Below are positions 1 through 7,474 of a DNA stretch of 7,791 bases, piece by piece. The stretch's first letter is position 1. Each line of letters starts with the position of its first letter. Source of the stretch: Bacteroidales bacterium (GTDB taxonomy: Bacteria; Bacteroidota; Bacteroidia; Bacteroidales; Tenuifilaceae); contig WBUV01000137.1 of assembly GCA_008933525.1 (NCBI GenBank), positions 1 through 7,791 on the forward strand, in the 5' to 3' direction. Under the pieces are notes generated by a model. It was not told the DNA's origin. It saw only the letters and a program-made list of their open reading frames with translations, and made no database searches. The position numbers and the translations under genes were made by a program.

Positions 1-3000
1 GTGTCACATATAGCAATAAAGTCATTATCCAAATCGCAGAAAGGTTAAACCAGAAGGTGTCGAAATACATACCTAGGAAATGTTTGCGTGGGGCAAGGAA
101 GTGTGAGCGAAAATCGAGTAAGTGATTTGGTAATGGATCGCGGAACACAGGATCATTTTGCTGAACCAGTTCATCTTTATACTGTAAGATTTTATTCTTC
201 TCTGTGAACTTTGTTGCAAGGTCGCTTATGCTCTCGTTGTGGTATGCCCTACGCTTACCCTCATACAATTTAGGATTGGTACTAACCAAGTACTGCACAA
301 TCCTCTCCCTTTTCTGGCTTTGATCCAAGAAGATCTCGTTATAGTAGCGCTTTAATGCGTCTACATAATCTACAAGGGCGTAAGCTGCTTCTTCATCAAA
401 TTTATCGGGAGTAAGCCTATCGGTATAATTATATGGTACCGCCTTTGAGTGAACTGTAGTTTCGGTAATTACGGCTCTTCTAACAACTGCAAGAGCATCA
501 TCAAACTTTCCTTTAACCTCAGGGCTCGTTCTCTCTGCAATTAGTTCAAGACAAAGATTTACTCTTTTCTCTAATTCTGGAATATAGTGTACAACCTTGA
601 AATCGGCATTACGTTGAACTTTCTCAATATCAAAAAAGACTTTCTGAAAATCGTTATCCTTAAACTGATGAACAACAAGAGCCTCATAACCCCATTTGGT
701 TACCATAAACTCCGCAACCAAAGGAACTCTGTTTATACTTCCAACTGCTCGGTTCAATTTCTCGAAACTAAACATCGCTCCAGAAAGCACCATCATAGGT
801 ATCATCAACAATGGAATAACAATGTAAATGGTAACTGCGGAGTTAAATGTTGCGGAGATATTCAATCCTAGCATATTGGCAAAAAGAGCTGTAGAGAACA
901 GTATTAGCCAATAATCCACATACATTCCACGTATCTGTAGAATTCCATTGGCAATAAGCACAAACGTTATGGTTTGTATTGCAGATAATAGGAAAAGAAT
1001 TGCAATTTTTGAAAATAGGTAGCTAGAACGACTTAGATTTAAGAATGCTTCACGCTTAAGTATTTTTCTATCACGGAAAATCTCCTCGGCACTCACCGTC
1101 AAACCTATAAATAGGGCAACGATCAATGCCATAAATAAGTAAATCGGAATATTCTCGTTTTCCCTAAAAATGTAAACATTCGAATTAGGATCGGCAATAT
1201 ATCTAATTACAAAAGCAAGAATGAATGCAAGAACAGGCGTTTCCAGTAAATTGAGAATGATATACTGAGTATTGCTTATTTTCGACAGAAAATCGCGTTT
1301 AGTATAAATCAGAAACTGCTTTACTTTTGATGGAATATTCAACGATCGAGGGGGTTCTGCTGTCTCGTCGTTAATGGCCTGCAATTTTATATTATCGAGG
1401 AAATGCTCCTCCCATTTATGTGGCGACACCTTCCGGGTTGGAGTGTAACGACCAAATTCGTCGACCACCCTTGCCTCAATAATGTTGAATATTAACTCAG
1501 GATTTACGTTACCGCAAACAGGACACTCACCAACATCACTGTTGATTTGCATATCAATCCGTTTGAAGTACATTACAGCTTCCACAGGGTTGCCGTAGTA
1601 AATCATATAGCCACCAGTATCGAGTATCACCATATTGTCGAACATCTTGTAAATATCCGAAGATGGCTGGTGAATAACTACAAATATCAGTTTACCCTTA
1701 AGGGTTAGTTCCCTTAATAGATCCATAACATTCTCTGAGTCGCGCGATGAAAGCCCTGAAGTAGGTTCGTCGACAAAAAGGATGGAAGGCTCGCGAATTA
1801 ACTCTAGTGCAATATTTAAGCGTTTACGTTGACCGCCCGAAATCATCTTATTTAAAGGTGAACCAACCTTTAAATCTTTTCGCTCAAGTAAACCAAGATT
1901 AGCAAGGGTTTTGTCGACCATTGCAACCAATTCCTCCTCGGTTTTATCCTTGAAACAAAGCTTTGCATTATAGTAAAGGTTCTCGAATACAGTTAACTCC
2001 TCAATAAGTAAATCGTCCTGAGGGATAACACCAATTACACCTTCAAGTTTCTCCTTCTCTTTGTGTAAATCATATCCATTTATTAAAACTCTACCCGAAG
2101 TTGGTTTTTCGATTCCGGCCAAAACATTAAGCAGTGTTGTTTTCCCAGCACCGCTGGCACCCATAATACCAACCAACTTTCCGTGACCCTCGCTAAATGA
2201 AATATTACGGAGTCCTATACCTCCAGTTTTGAATTGGTATCCTAATTCCTCAACCTTATACGATATTCTAACTGCAGTAATATCGGCTAGGAAATGGGCT
2301 ACAACATCGGTATAGTAAACGGGTTTGCCTTTAGGCAATTTCAACGAACTGCCACTTGCAAACAAATAGATACGACGATTGCTGATTGGAAGGCCGTTAA
2401 GGAAAATATCCTCGTTTCCTGTATATCTTAAGAAATAAAGATCCTCGCTCTTAATTTGTAGAATGTAAATATACCCGTCCAATGCCTCGGTGGGTATGTG
2501 TTTACAGTTTTGTCCACTTTCGGTCTTATCGTGGATGGAAAGTATGCTCGAAAAATCTAGTTCGTCGGGATTATTTTTTACAACAAAACTCTCGATATCG
2601 GTAATCTCTTCCTTGGTAAGTTTAAAAACCTCGGCCACAGTGTTGATAATGGCCATACGTTGATCGGTAAACTTACGATCAGCATTGATTAACTCGTACA
2701 AACGAACCAATACAACTATTTTCTGCTTCTGGGTAAGAGTTTTGTTGATTTTTTTACAAATCCCCAAAATCCTAACGGAGTCTTTAACTGAGGTTAACTT
2801 ACGCTTCCCCTTTTCCTCATCGTCAGAATTATCGTCCTTTTCGAGAAGGCCCGCATGCTCATCGAATAGTTGAATGTATTCTTTTACGGCCTCATCATTT
2901 AACTGCTGAGTAAGGAAATTAACAACATAATCGCGTTCCTTTAGTTCAACCCCTTCGTCTTGCTTTGCAATAATTGCAAAGAGCTGCATTAACGCTTTGA

Positions 3001-3016
3001 GAATCTCTTCACTCAT
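1..3016 (-). CDS. TerB-like/ABCG-type ABC transporter (ATPase and permease fused), 3' end cut by window
   Basis: The open frame runs from ATG at 3016 off the window edge, giving 1005 visible codons. An in-frame TAA two codons before the ATG makes this the first possible start. Residues 1-150 look TerB-like: helical halves with acidic pairs (AKQDEGVELKER; INADRKFTDQR) joined by a charged linker near 59-73. Residues about 170-240 may be a degenerate FHA-like fold (IFLNGLPI), which is weak. The nucleotide-binding domain follows: Walker A GASGAGKTT (286-294), Q-loop Q333, signature SGGQ (393-396), Walker B with D416/E417 in FVDEPTSGL, and H-loop H449. A CPVC motif (C498, C501) comes next. About five hydrophobic helices fall at 586-748, then a roughly 240-residue hydrophilic stretch, then a last helix from about 989 cut by the edge. 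The order ATPase-then-permease is the ABCG arrangement, usually export. Substrate is unknown. It is the last visible gene of the run, 33 nt after siaC. Confidence 0.9.
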   Translation of the reverse strand, partial: MSEEILKALMQLFAIIAKQDEGVELKERDYVVNFLTQQLNDEAVKEYIQLFDEHAGLLEKDDNSDDEEKGKRKLTSVKDSVRILGICKKINKTLTQKQKIVVLVRLYELINADRKFTDQRMAIINTVAEVFKLTKEEITDIESFVVKNNPDELDFSSILSIHDKTESGQNCKHIPTEALDGYIYILQIKSEDLYFLRYTGNEDIFLNGLPISNRRIYLFASGSSLKLPKGKPVYYTDVVAHFLADITAVRISYKVEELGYQFKTGGIGLRNISFSEGHGKLVGIMGASGAGKTTLLNVLAGIEKPTSGRVLINGYDLHKEKEKLEGVIGVIPQDDLLIEELTVFENLYYNAKLCFKDKTEEELVAMVDKTLANLGLLERKDLKVGSPLNKMISGGQRKRLNIALELIREPSILFVDEPTSGLSSRDSENVMDLLRELTLKGKLIFVVIHQPSSDIYKMFDNMVILDTGGYMIYYGNPVEAVMYFKRIDMQINSDVGECPVCGNVNPELIFNIIEARVVDEFGRYTPTRKVSPHKWEEHFLDNIKLQAINDETAEPPRSLNIPSKVKQFLIYTKRDFLSKISNTQYIILNLLETPVLAFILAFVIRYIADPNSNVYIFRENENIPIYLFMALIVALFIGLTVSAEEIFRDRKILKREAFLNLSRSSYLFSKIAILFLLSAIQTITFVLIANGILQIRGMYVDYWLILFSTALFANMLGLNISATFNSAVTIYIVIPLLMIPMMVLSGAMFSFEKLNRAVGSINRVPLVAEFMVTKWGYEALVVHQFKDNDFQKVFFDIEKVQRNADFKVVHYIPELEKRVNLCLELIAERTSPEVKGKFDDALAVVRRAVITETTVHSKAVPYNYTDRLTPDKFDEEAAYALVDYVDALKRYYNEIFLDQSQKRERIVQYLVSTNPKLYEGKRRAYHNESISDLATKFTEKNKILQYKDELVQQNDPVFRDPLPNHLLDFRSHFLAPRKHFLGMYFDTFWFNLSAIWIMTLLLYVT

Positions 3017-3049
3017 AGTTTAAGCCGTTTTGAGAAAGTTAACGAATAG

Positions 3050-3433
3050 CTAACTTAATGTATATCCTACCTGCTCGAATGGAACATCAACAATATCGGC
3101 ATACTCTTCACCAGCTTCCTGCATATCCTCATCGTCCTCAGGATAATACCAACGAACAAGAATATCGTTGCCAGCCTCATGCATTTGCTCTAACTTCATC
3201 AGAATATCGAGCAAAAGTTTAGAACTAGCGGTGTTGAAGTAAACCAACTTGAAGGTGAAAATTGTTTTTTTGTTGGGCGACGATGCATACTCATCGAGCC
3301 ATCCCAGAATAGGATCGTAAAAGGCAGTTACGTCCTCAGGAAGGGATCGACCAGAGATTTCGTAGATCTCATTTTCGGCATCCAAAATTACAGTTGGGGT
3401 GTCGTCGGTCCCCATTATTTTGATGGTTTCCAT
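3050..3433 (-). CDS. siaC: SiaC-family regulatory phosphoprotein (DUF1987)
   Basis: A 127-residue acidic protein, the normal length for the SiaC/DUF1987 family. Family hallmarks are visible: the N-terminal GTDDTPTVILD strand, ISGRSLPEDV at 27-36, YDPILGWLDEYA at 39-50, the core LVYFNTASSKLLLDIL at 63-78, and VRWYYPEDDEDM followed by GEEYAD. In Pseudomonas SiaC the phosphorylated residue is a threonine in a YLNTSS-type core. Here the equivalent is T68 in YFNTAS. Known family role: a cytosolic switch protein phosphorylated by SiaB, dephosphorylated by the SiaA PP2C phosphatase, and binding an effector when unphosphorylated. It starts 13 nt after the SiaB-like kinase gene, and an in-frame TAA two codons upstream fixes the ATG. 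No Shine-Dalgarno sequence is visible in the AT-rich gap. The effector in this organism is unknown, as no diguanylate cyclase (SiaD) is in the window. Confidence 0.9.
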   Translation of the reverse strand: METIKIMGTDDTPTVILDAENEIYEISGRSLPEDVTAFYDPILGWLDEYASSPNKKTIFTFKLVYFNTASSKLLLDILMKLEQMHEAGNDILVRWYYPEDDEDMQEAGEEYADIVDVPFEQVGYTLS

Positions 3434-3446
3434 ATATTATATTTTT

Positions 3447-4022
3447 TTACTCGTTACGGGAAATGGTTGATGTTAGGATAAAGAAGTGTGATTCCTCATC
3501 GATAGGCAAGAAGTGATACTCCAGCTTGCGACCAGTTTTGCGGGCTATATCAATAAATCCCAAGCCAGCACCACCCTTCTCCGATAAGCGTCCTTCGCGC
3601 ATTTGTGTTTTGTAGAGTTGTTTAAGCCCTTCTTTATCAAGGGTATTAATGTAGTCTAAAATTTTAGACAGCTCATCAATTTTTGAGTTTTCAATTACGT
3701 TACCGGTAGTAACGTGGTACTCGGAATCGCCTTTGCTTACCATAAAAATACCACGACCAGCAAAAAGAAAATCGTCGGAGCCAAAACTATCAGCATGTTT
3801 ACTGATGTTCTGGAGGCACTCCACCATCACATGGAAAACCTTTTTCTGCACCGAGTTGGATTCCTCCTCCTTGGCCATATTCGATTCGGTAAGCGATGTA
3901 AACGCTTTAGTAATCTGATGAGTTATTTCACCCTCGTACACAAGGGTAATTTCGTGAGCCTTCATCGACTTATAGAAGTCGTAAACAAACTCAAGAAATC
4001 CTCTTACATTTTTCTTATCCAT
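3447..4022 (-). CDS. siaB: SiaB-family protein kinase (DUF6272, GHKL-like)
   Basis: A 191-residue soluble protein. The start has the family pattern FVYDFYKSM (12-20) and LVYEGEIT (27-34). A helix with the GHKL N-box pattern ExxxN follows: VMVECLQNISKHA, with E68 and N72. A glycine-rich ATP-lid element EKGGAGLGFIDIARKTG lies at 148-164. The C-terminal strand (HFFILTSTI) closes the fold. The Bergerat-type ATPase fold, without a histidine-kinase dimerisation domain, places it with anti-sigma-factor-like serine/threonine kinases such as SpoIIAB/RsbW. SiaB of Pseudomonas phosphorylates SiaC, and the adjacent downstream gene here encodes SiaC. It lies 39 nt after the phosphatase gene. The first in-frame stop upstream is ten codons before the ATG, with no other start codon that would give a better family match. 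Family membership is strong; kinase activity is inferred from the family. Confidence 0.88.
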   Translation of the reverse strand: MDKKNVRGFLEFVYDFYKSMKAHEITLVYEGEITHQITKAFTSLTESNMAKEEESNSVQKKVFHVMVECLQNISKHADSFGSDDFLFAGRGIFMVSKGDSEYHVTTGNVIENSKIDELSKILDYINTLDKEGLKQLYKTQMREGRLSEKGGAGLGFIDIARKTGRKLEYHFLPIDEESHFFILTSTISRNE

Positions 4023-4026
4023 AGCC

Positions 4027-4047
4027 CGTAAAATTATATAATTTACG
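4027..4047 (-). repeat. Short inverted repeat in the phosphatase-siaB gap
   Basis: Six-base arms CGTAAA and TTTACG are separated by a 9-nt AT-only spacer, within the longest gap of the operon (39 nt). It could form a weak hairpin or be a small operator-like dyad. It lacks a GC-rich stem and a following U-tract, so it is not a convincing terminator. Its function is unknown. Confidence 0.3.
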
Positions 4048-4061
4048 AATAATTAGCAATT

Positions 4062-6674
4062 TTAGAACTCAATTCCAATTAAGAGTATATCGTCAACCTG
4101 TTTAATCTCACCTTTAAATTGCTCTAGATCTTTCGAGAATACCTCGGACAATTCTGGCATAGACAATTTTTGGTTGTTAATAATAATATCTCTAACACGC
4201 TGTGGACTATACTTTCTCTTATCCTCGCCTCCAACTTGGTCAACAATACCATCGGAAAAGAAAAATATTCTATCGCCACTTTGAATATCAATTACATAAT
4301 TCTCAAAATTCTCCTCAGCTTTTTTCGGATGAGGTATGCCCCCAATTGCCTTTCTGTTTCCTTTATACTCAATCAGTTCACCTTTTCGAAGAAGGAACAA
4401 AGGCCTGTGTGCTCCTGAATAATGCAATTCCTTTTTCTTAGGATTTATCTTGCAAAAAGCAATATCCATGCCATCTCTTGCATCAGCATCAGGTCTGTCT
4501 TGCTTCAAAGTCTTCCTTACGCCAAAGTGCAACCTATCCAAAATCTCACCAGCAGTGTAGGACGAATCGTGGTCAACAACGTTGTTCAACGTAAAGTATC
4601 CAATAAACGAGAGCAACGCGCCAGGAACTCCGTGTCCAGTACAGTCCACTGCAGCAATGTAAATATAATCATCTTTTAGGAAAAACCAAGGGAAATCGCC
4701 ACTAACTACATCGCGGGGGTGATAGTAAATAAATGATTTAGGCAGATACTGGCGAATTATCCTATTGTTTGGCAATATTGATGTTTGTATTCGTTGGGCA
4801 TAATTTATACTTTCGGTGATTTTCCTGTTCTTATCCTGAATCTCCATTTCAATTCGCTTGGCTTCCGATATATCGTGGCCCACAAACAGAATAGTTTCGA
4901 GTTCGTTCTCGTTGAACTCTGGAATGGCAACAATGTGCATGATTACTTGGCCCATTTTGGACTCGAAAGATATATCACCCTCTATTTTTTCCTTGTTTAC
5001 CTTAATGTTCTTTATGGCATCTTTTATAAAGTTAGACAGTTCCGGATTAATTTCCAACGAACTAAGCGTCTGATTTATAAGATCCTTATAGTCGATTCCC
5101 AAATACTGCTCAACCATCGGGTTTGCATAGAAGAATTGCCCCGAAGTGTTAATACGCATAATTATATCGATGGAGTTTTCGGATAGCGATTGCATCTTAC
5201 TCTTCATCCGCTCCTCTTTCTCGGCTCGTTTTCGCTCGGTAATATCACGAGAGTTAATAATAATTCCGCCAATAGCAGAATCGTCCAACAAGTTTCGTCC
5301 AGTAACCTCAAGGAAAATTTTCTCGCCATCCTTTTTCATAAAGGTATACTGAATGGTGATGGCAATTCGAGGATTCTCGAGCAACTGCTCAAACATTTCA
5401 TTAAAATCGCTTTCGCCTTTACGGGTAAGACGATCGAAATCCTTCCCGCTCATCATTTCGTTTGGAGTGTAGCCAAGAATTTTTGTGACCGAAGGACTAA
5501 TGTATGTTAACTGTTTTTCCTCGCTGTAAATTGAAATTATTTCGGAGGCATTCTCAAGTAGAGAGTGAAGTCTTTTTTGGGCATTCTGAACCTCTTTGAT
5601 CTTTGCCTCTAGTTTTGCATTGGATTTCTCTAATTCTTCGTGCGTTGCACGCATCTCTTCCGCATTCTGACGGAGTTCTTCCTCGTTCTCGCGGAGCTCC
5701 TGAGTCATTTGCTGCGCTTCCTGCAACAACTTCTCGGTTTTCTGATTTATCCGAAGGTTAAAGACTGTTCGGGCAATAATTTCTCCAACTTCCTTAAGGA
5801 ATCGTATGGTTAACTCAGGTATTTCATCCTCAATAGAAGCAAACTCAAGCACTCCCTCAAGCTTTTCGTCGGTAATAAGGGGTATCAGTAGTAGGCTCTT
5901 GGGTTTTTTATCGCCTATAATTCCTGAAGTGATTGTTGTGTACTCGTCTGGAACTTCGGTTCTATAAATATAATCCCGCTCATAGGCACACTCTCCTATA
6001 AGCCCCTGCCCAACCCTAAATTCTTGCTGAACATATTTTTTCCTATTATAGGCATAAGTTGCAAGGTTAGTAAGAATTTGTTTTTCTTCATCATAAATAT
6101 AAAGGGCTCCCTGAACGGTATCGATATACTTAATGAGCTTGACTAAAACATCGTAGGAAAGCTCTTCGATATTATTGTGTAACCTTAATATATAGGAAAT
6201 TTCATCTTTTCCTCGGGCAATCCAGTTCTCATCCCCTTCCTTCTTCTGATTAGAAAGGAGGTTGTTGCGCATTAACACCAATGATTTTCCTAGAATATCA
6301 TCCTCTCCCCCAATCTCAAATGAGGAAACGTAATCGCCTTCACCAATCCTTTTCGCAAAAAGAGCATTTTTATTGATATCTTCGTCGCGCTGATTTAGTT
6401 CCCTCTCAAGGATTGCGACCTTGCTATAATGTTTTTTCACCTGTACCCATACAACATAAGTTATGACGAATGGGAATAGATCGATTATCCATAGTACAGC
6501 ATTGGTTCTATGAATATCCACAAGGTTGGTAAGAGTGAAAGGAATATCCTTAAGGGAGATATCGATAATCCAAGCAATAATTGGGAAAAGCAGACCCATA
6601 ACAATTGTTATCGTAACTTTTCGGCGGATTACGCTTTTGCTGTCAGTAGCTGATAAAATCCCAAAAGATGTCAT
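4062..6674 (-). CDS. Membrane-anchored GAF-PAS-PAS-SpoIIE/PP2C phosphatase (SiaA-like role)
   Basis: An 870-residue multidomain signalling protein. Two hydrophobic helices (about 20-40 and 57-78) anchor it with only a short loop between them. A HAMP-like segment (IGEGDYVSSFEIGGEDDILGK, from 110) follows, then a GAF domain (about 155-305), a glutamate-rich coiled coil (305-370), PAS 1 (about 370-480, ending in SRDITERKRAE) and PAS 2 (490-610, ending in GHDISEAKR). The linker INYAQRIQTSILP (623-635) leads into a PP2C domain: metal-site motifs VSGD (D660), VDCTGHG (676-682), GMD (735-737), FSDGI (806-810) and a late DD (861-862). The metal-binding aspartates appear intact, so it should be active. 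Known role of the fold: Mn/Mg-dependent Ser/Thr phosphatase. With siaB and siaC directly downstream, its likely substrate is phospho-SiaC. Pseudomonas SiaA is smaller and lacks the GAF and PAS modules. It starts 1 nt after the preceding stop, suggesting coupled translation. Confidence 0.92.
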   Translation of the reverse strand: MTSFGILSATDSKSVIRRKVTITIVMGLLFPIIAWIIDISLKDIPFTLTNLVDIHRTNAVLWIIDLFPFVITYVVWVQVKKHYSKVAILERELNQRDEDINKNALFAKRIGEGDYVSSFEIGGEDDILGKSLVLMRNNLLSNQKKEGDENWIARGKDEISYILRLHNNIEELSYDVLVKLIKYIDTVQGALYIYDEEKQILTNLATYAYNRKKYVQQEFRVGQGLIGECAYERDYIYRTEVPDEYTTITSGIIGDKKPKSLLLIPLITDEKLEGVLEFASIEDEIPELTIRFLKEVGEIIARTVFNLRINQKTEKLLQEAQQMTQELRENEEELRQNAEEMRATHEELEKSNAKLEAKIKEVQNAQKRLHSLLENASEIISIYSEEKQLTYISPSVTKILGYTPNEMMSGKDFDRLTRKGESDFNEMFEQLLENPRIAITIQYTFMKKDGEKIFLEVTGRNLLDDSAIGGIIINSRDITERKRAEKEERMKSKMQSLSENSIDIIMRINTSGQFFYANPMVEQYLGIDYKDLINQTLSSLEINPELSNFIKDAIKNIKVNKEKIEGDISFESKMGQVIMHIVAIPEFNENELETILFVGHDISEAKRIEMEIQDKNRKITESINYAQRIQTSILPNNRIIRQYLPKSFIYYHPRDVVSGDFPWFFLKDDYIYIAAVDCTGHGVPGALLSFIGYFTLNNVVDHDSSYTAGEILDRLHFGVRKTLKQDRPDADARDGMDIAFCKINPKKKELHYSGAHRPLFLLRKGELIEYKGNRKAIGGIPHPKKAEENFENYVIDIQSGDRIFFFSDGIVDQVGGEDKRKYSPQRVRDIIINNQKLSMPELSEVFSKDLEQFKGEIKQVDDILLIGIEF

Positions 6675-6675
6675 A

Positions 6676-7470
6676 CTAATCCTGGCTAATTGGTTTATTG
6701 GACACTAATAACTCTCCTAATTTACGGCCTAACGCAGAGAAAAGTTCTTCTTGTTGTGAACTAAATGGTTTAAACGAAGCCAACTCAACAATTCCAATAG
6801 TTTCATTACTTTGGCTTATTACCGGAATTATAAGTAAATGTTTAGGACTCCCCTTTCCTAAACCCGAGAGAATTGTAATGTAACCATCAGGTACCTTATC
6901 GAGATTGAGCACCTGTTTATTTTTTGCTACCTGCCCCGGCAGGGTATCCCCTTCGATATACGAAGCAGGTTGTGTTTCAGAAAAGAATGCATAACCAGCT
7001 GTAAACGAAAAAATTCCTGATTCCTGATTCTTTTGATAAAATAGACCTTGAACAATTTCAGCCTGTTTTGCAATATTCGCAAGTAGCTGTTCACCGAACT
7101 TTTCCATATTATCCATGTTAATGGATGGAACAATTTGGGAAATTATCTTGTTTACATCAATCTTTTTCTCGCTCTCGTTAACGATGTCTTTTTTATCCTC
7201 GGTTCGTAAAGAGGATTCTAGCGCGGCTCTTAACGACTTAACCTCAGAATCTAATTGAGATATTTTTCCTTTAGATAATCCGAGTAAAGAGTACAAGATT
7301 ATTCCAAAAATTGCAGGTAATAAAACAAAAATAACAAACCAAACCGATGGGTTTTGCCCTAAAGCAATAATTGTATTGTGTGCTTTACTAAATGCAAGCA
7401 AAACGCTAATCAGTAGCATAGCCAAAACTACGATTGGCAAAAATCTTGATTTAGTGCTGATCAGCTTCAT
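6676..7470 (-). CDS. Two-TM membrane protein with cytosolic GAF domain
   Basis: 264 residues. Two hydrophobic helices (about 10-28 and 43-65) are separated by a short loop, then a coiled-coil linker (70-110, charged, EDKK/ESEKK) and a GAF domain (about 120-255). The GAF core contains GDTLPGQVA, VPDGYITILSGLG and PKHLLIIPVI followed by GIVELASF. No kinase, phosphatase, cyclase or DNA-binding domain follows, so this is a sensor or adaptor without its own output. The ligand is unknown. It begins 4 nt after the CheB-like gene and ends 1 nt before the phosphatase gene, whose own GAF domain has the same VPDxY...SG...PKxLLxIP pattern. This suggests it works with that phosphatase, possibly as a partner in the membrane. 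The ATG at 7470 gives a good N-terminal membrane anchor; no clear Shine-Dalgarno sequence precedes it. Confidence 0.85.
   Translation of the reverse strand: MKLISTKSRFLPIVVLAMLLISVLLAFSKAHNTIIALGQNPSVWFVIFVLLPAIFGIILYSLLGLSKGKISQLDSEVKSLRAALESSLRTEDKKDIVNESEKKIDVNKIISQIVPSINMDNMEKFGEQLLANIAKQAEIVQGLFYQKNQESGIFSFTAGYAFFSETQPASYIEGDTLPGQVAKNKQVLNLDKVPDGYITILSGLGKGSPKHLLIIPVISQSNETIGIVELASFKPFSSQQEELFSALGRKLGELLVSNKPISQD
6680..6683 (-). promoter_or_regulatory. Possible Shine-Dalgarno (AGGA) for the phosphatase gene
   Basis: On the minus strand AGGA stands 5 nt before the ATG at 6674, inside the last codons of the GAF gene. It is the only start in the window with a recognisable purine-rich site. 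The other starts have AT-rich leaders, as is usual in Bacteroidota. A four-base match can occur by chance. Confidence 0.3.
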
Positions 7471-7474
7471 AGTA

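Noticed and set aside
587..871. Plus-strand 94-codon open frame
   Set aside because: It lies opposite the permease part of the ABC gene, shows no recognisable domain and has a low-complexity H/N/R-rich end; the minus-strand frame has clear family motifs.
3036..3056. Inverted repeat AAGTTA-9 nt-TAACTT at the siaC stop as a terminator
   Set aside because: The stem is only six AT-rich pairs with no U-run after it on the minus strand; the ABC gene follows immediately.
3442..3448. Run of seven T (A on the coding strand) at the siaB stop as a terminator or slippage site
   Set aside because: On the transcript it is an A-run, not a U-run, no hairpin precedes it, and the frames on both sides are intact and complete.
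3714..4031. Plus-strand 105-codon open frame opposite siaB
   Set aside because: It is antisense to well-conserved SiaB sequence, with no domain and no independent promoter or start context.
4785..5186. Plus-strand 133-codon open frame opposite the PAS region
   Set aside because: It is a shadow of the long phosphatase frame and has no recognisable protein features.
6927..7133. Minus-strand 68-codon frame inside the GAF gene
   Set aside because: It is an out-of-frame overlap; the main frame there encodes the conserved GAF core.
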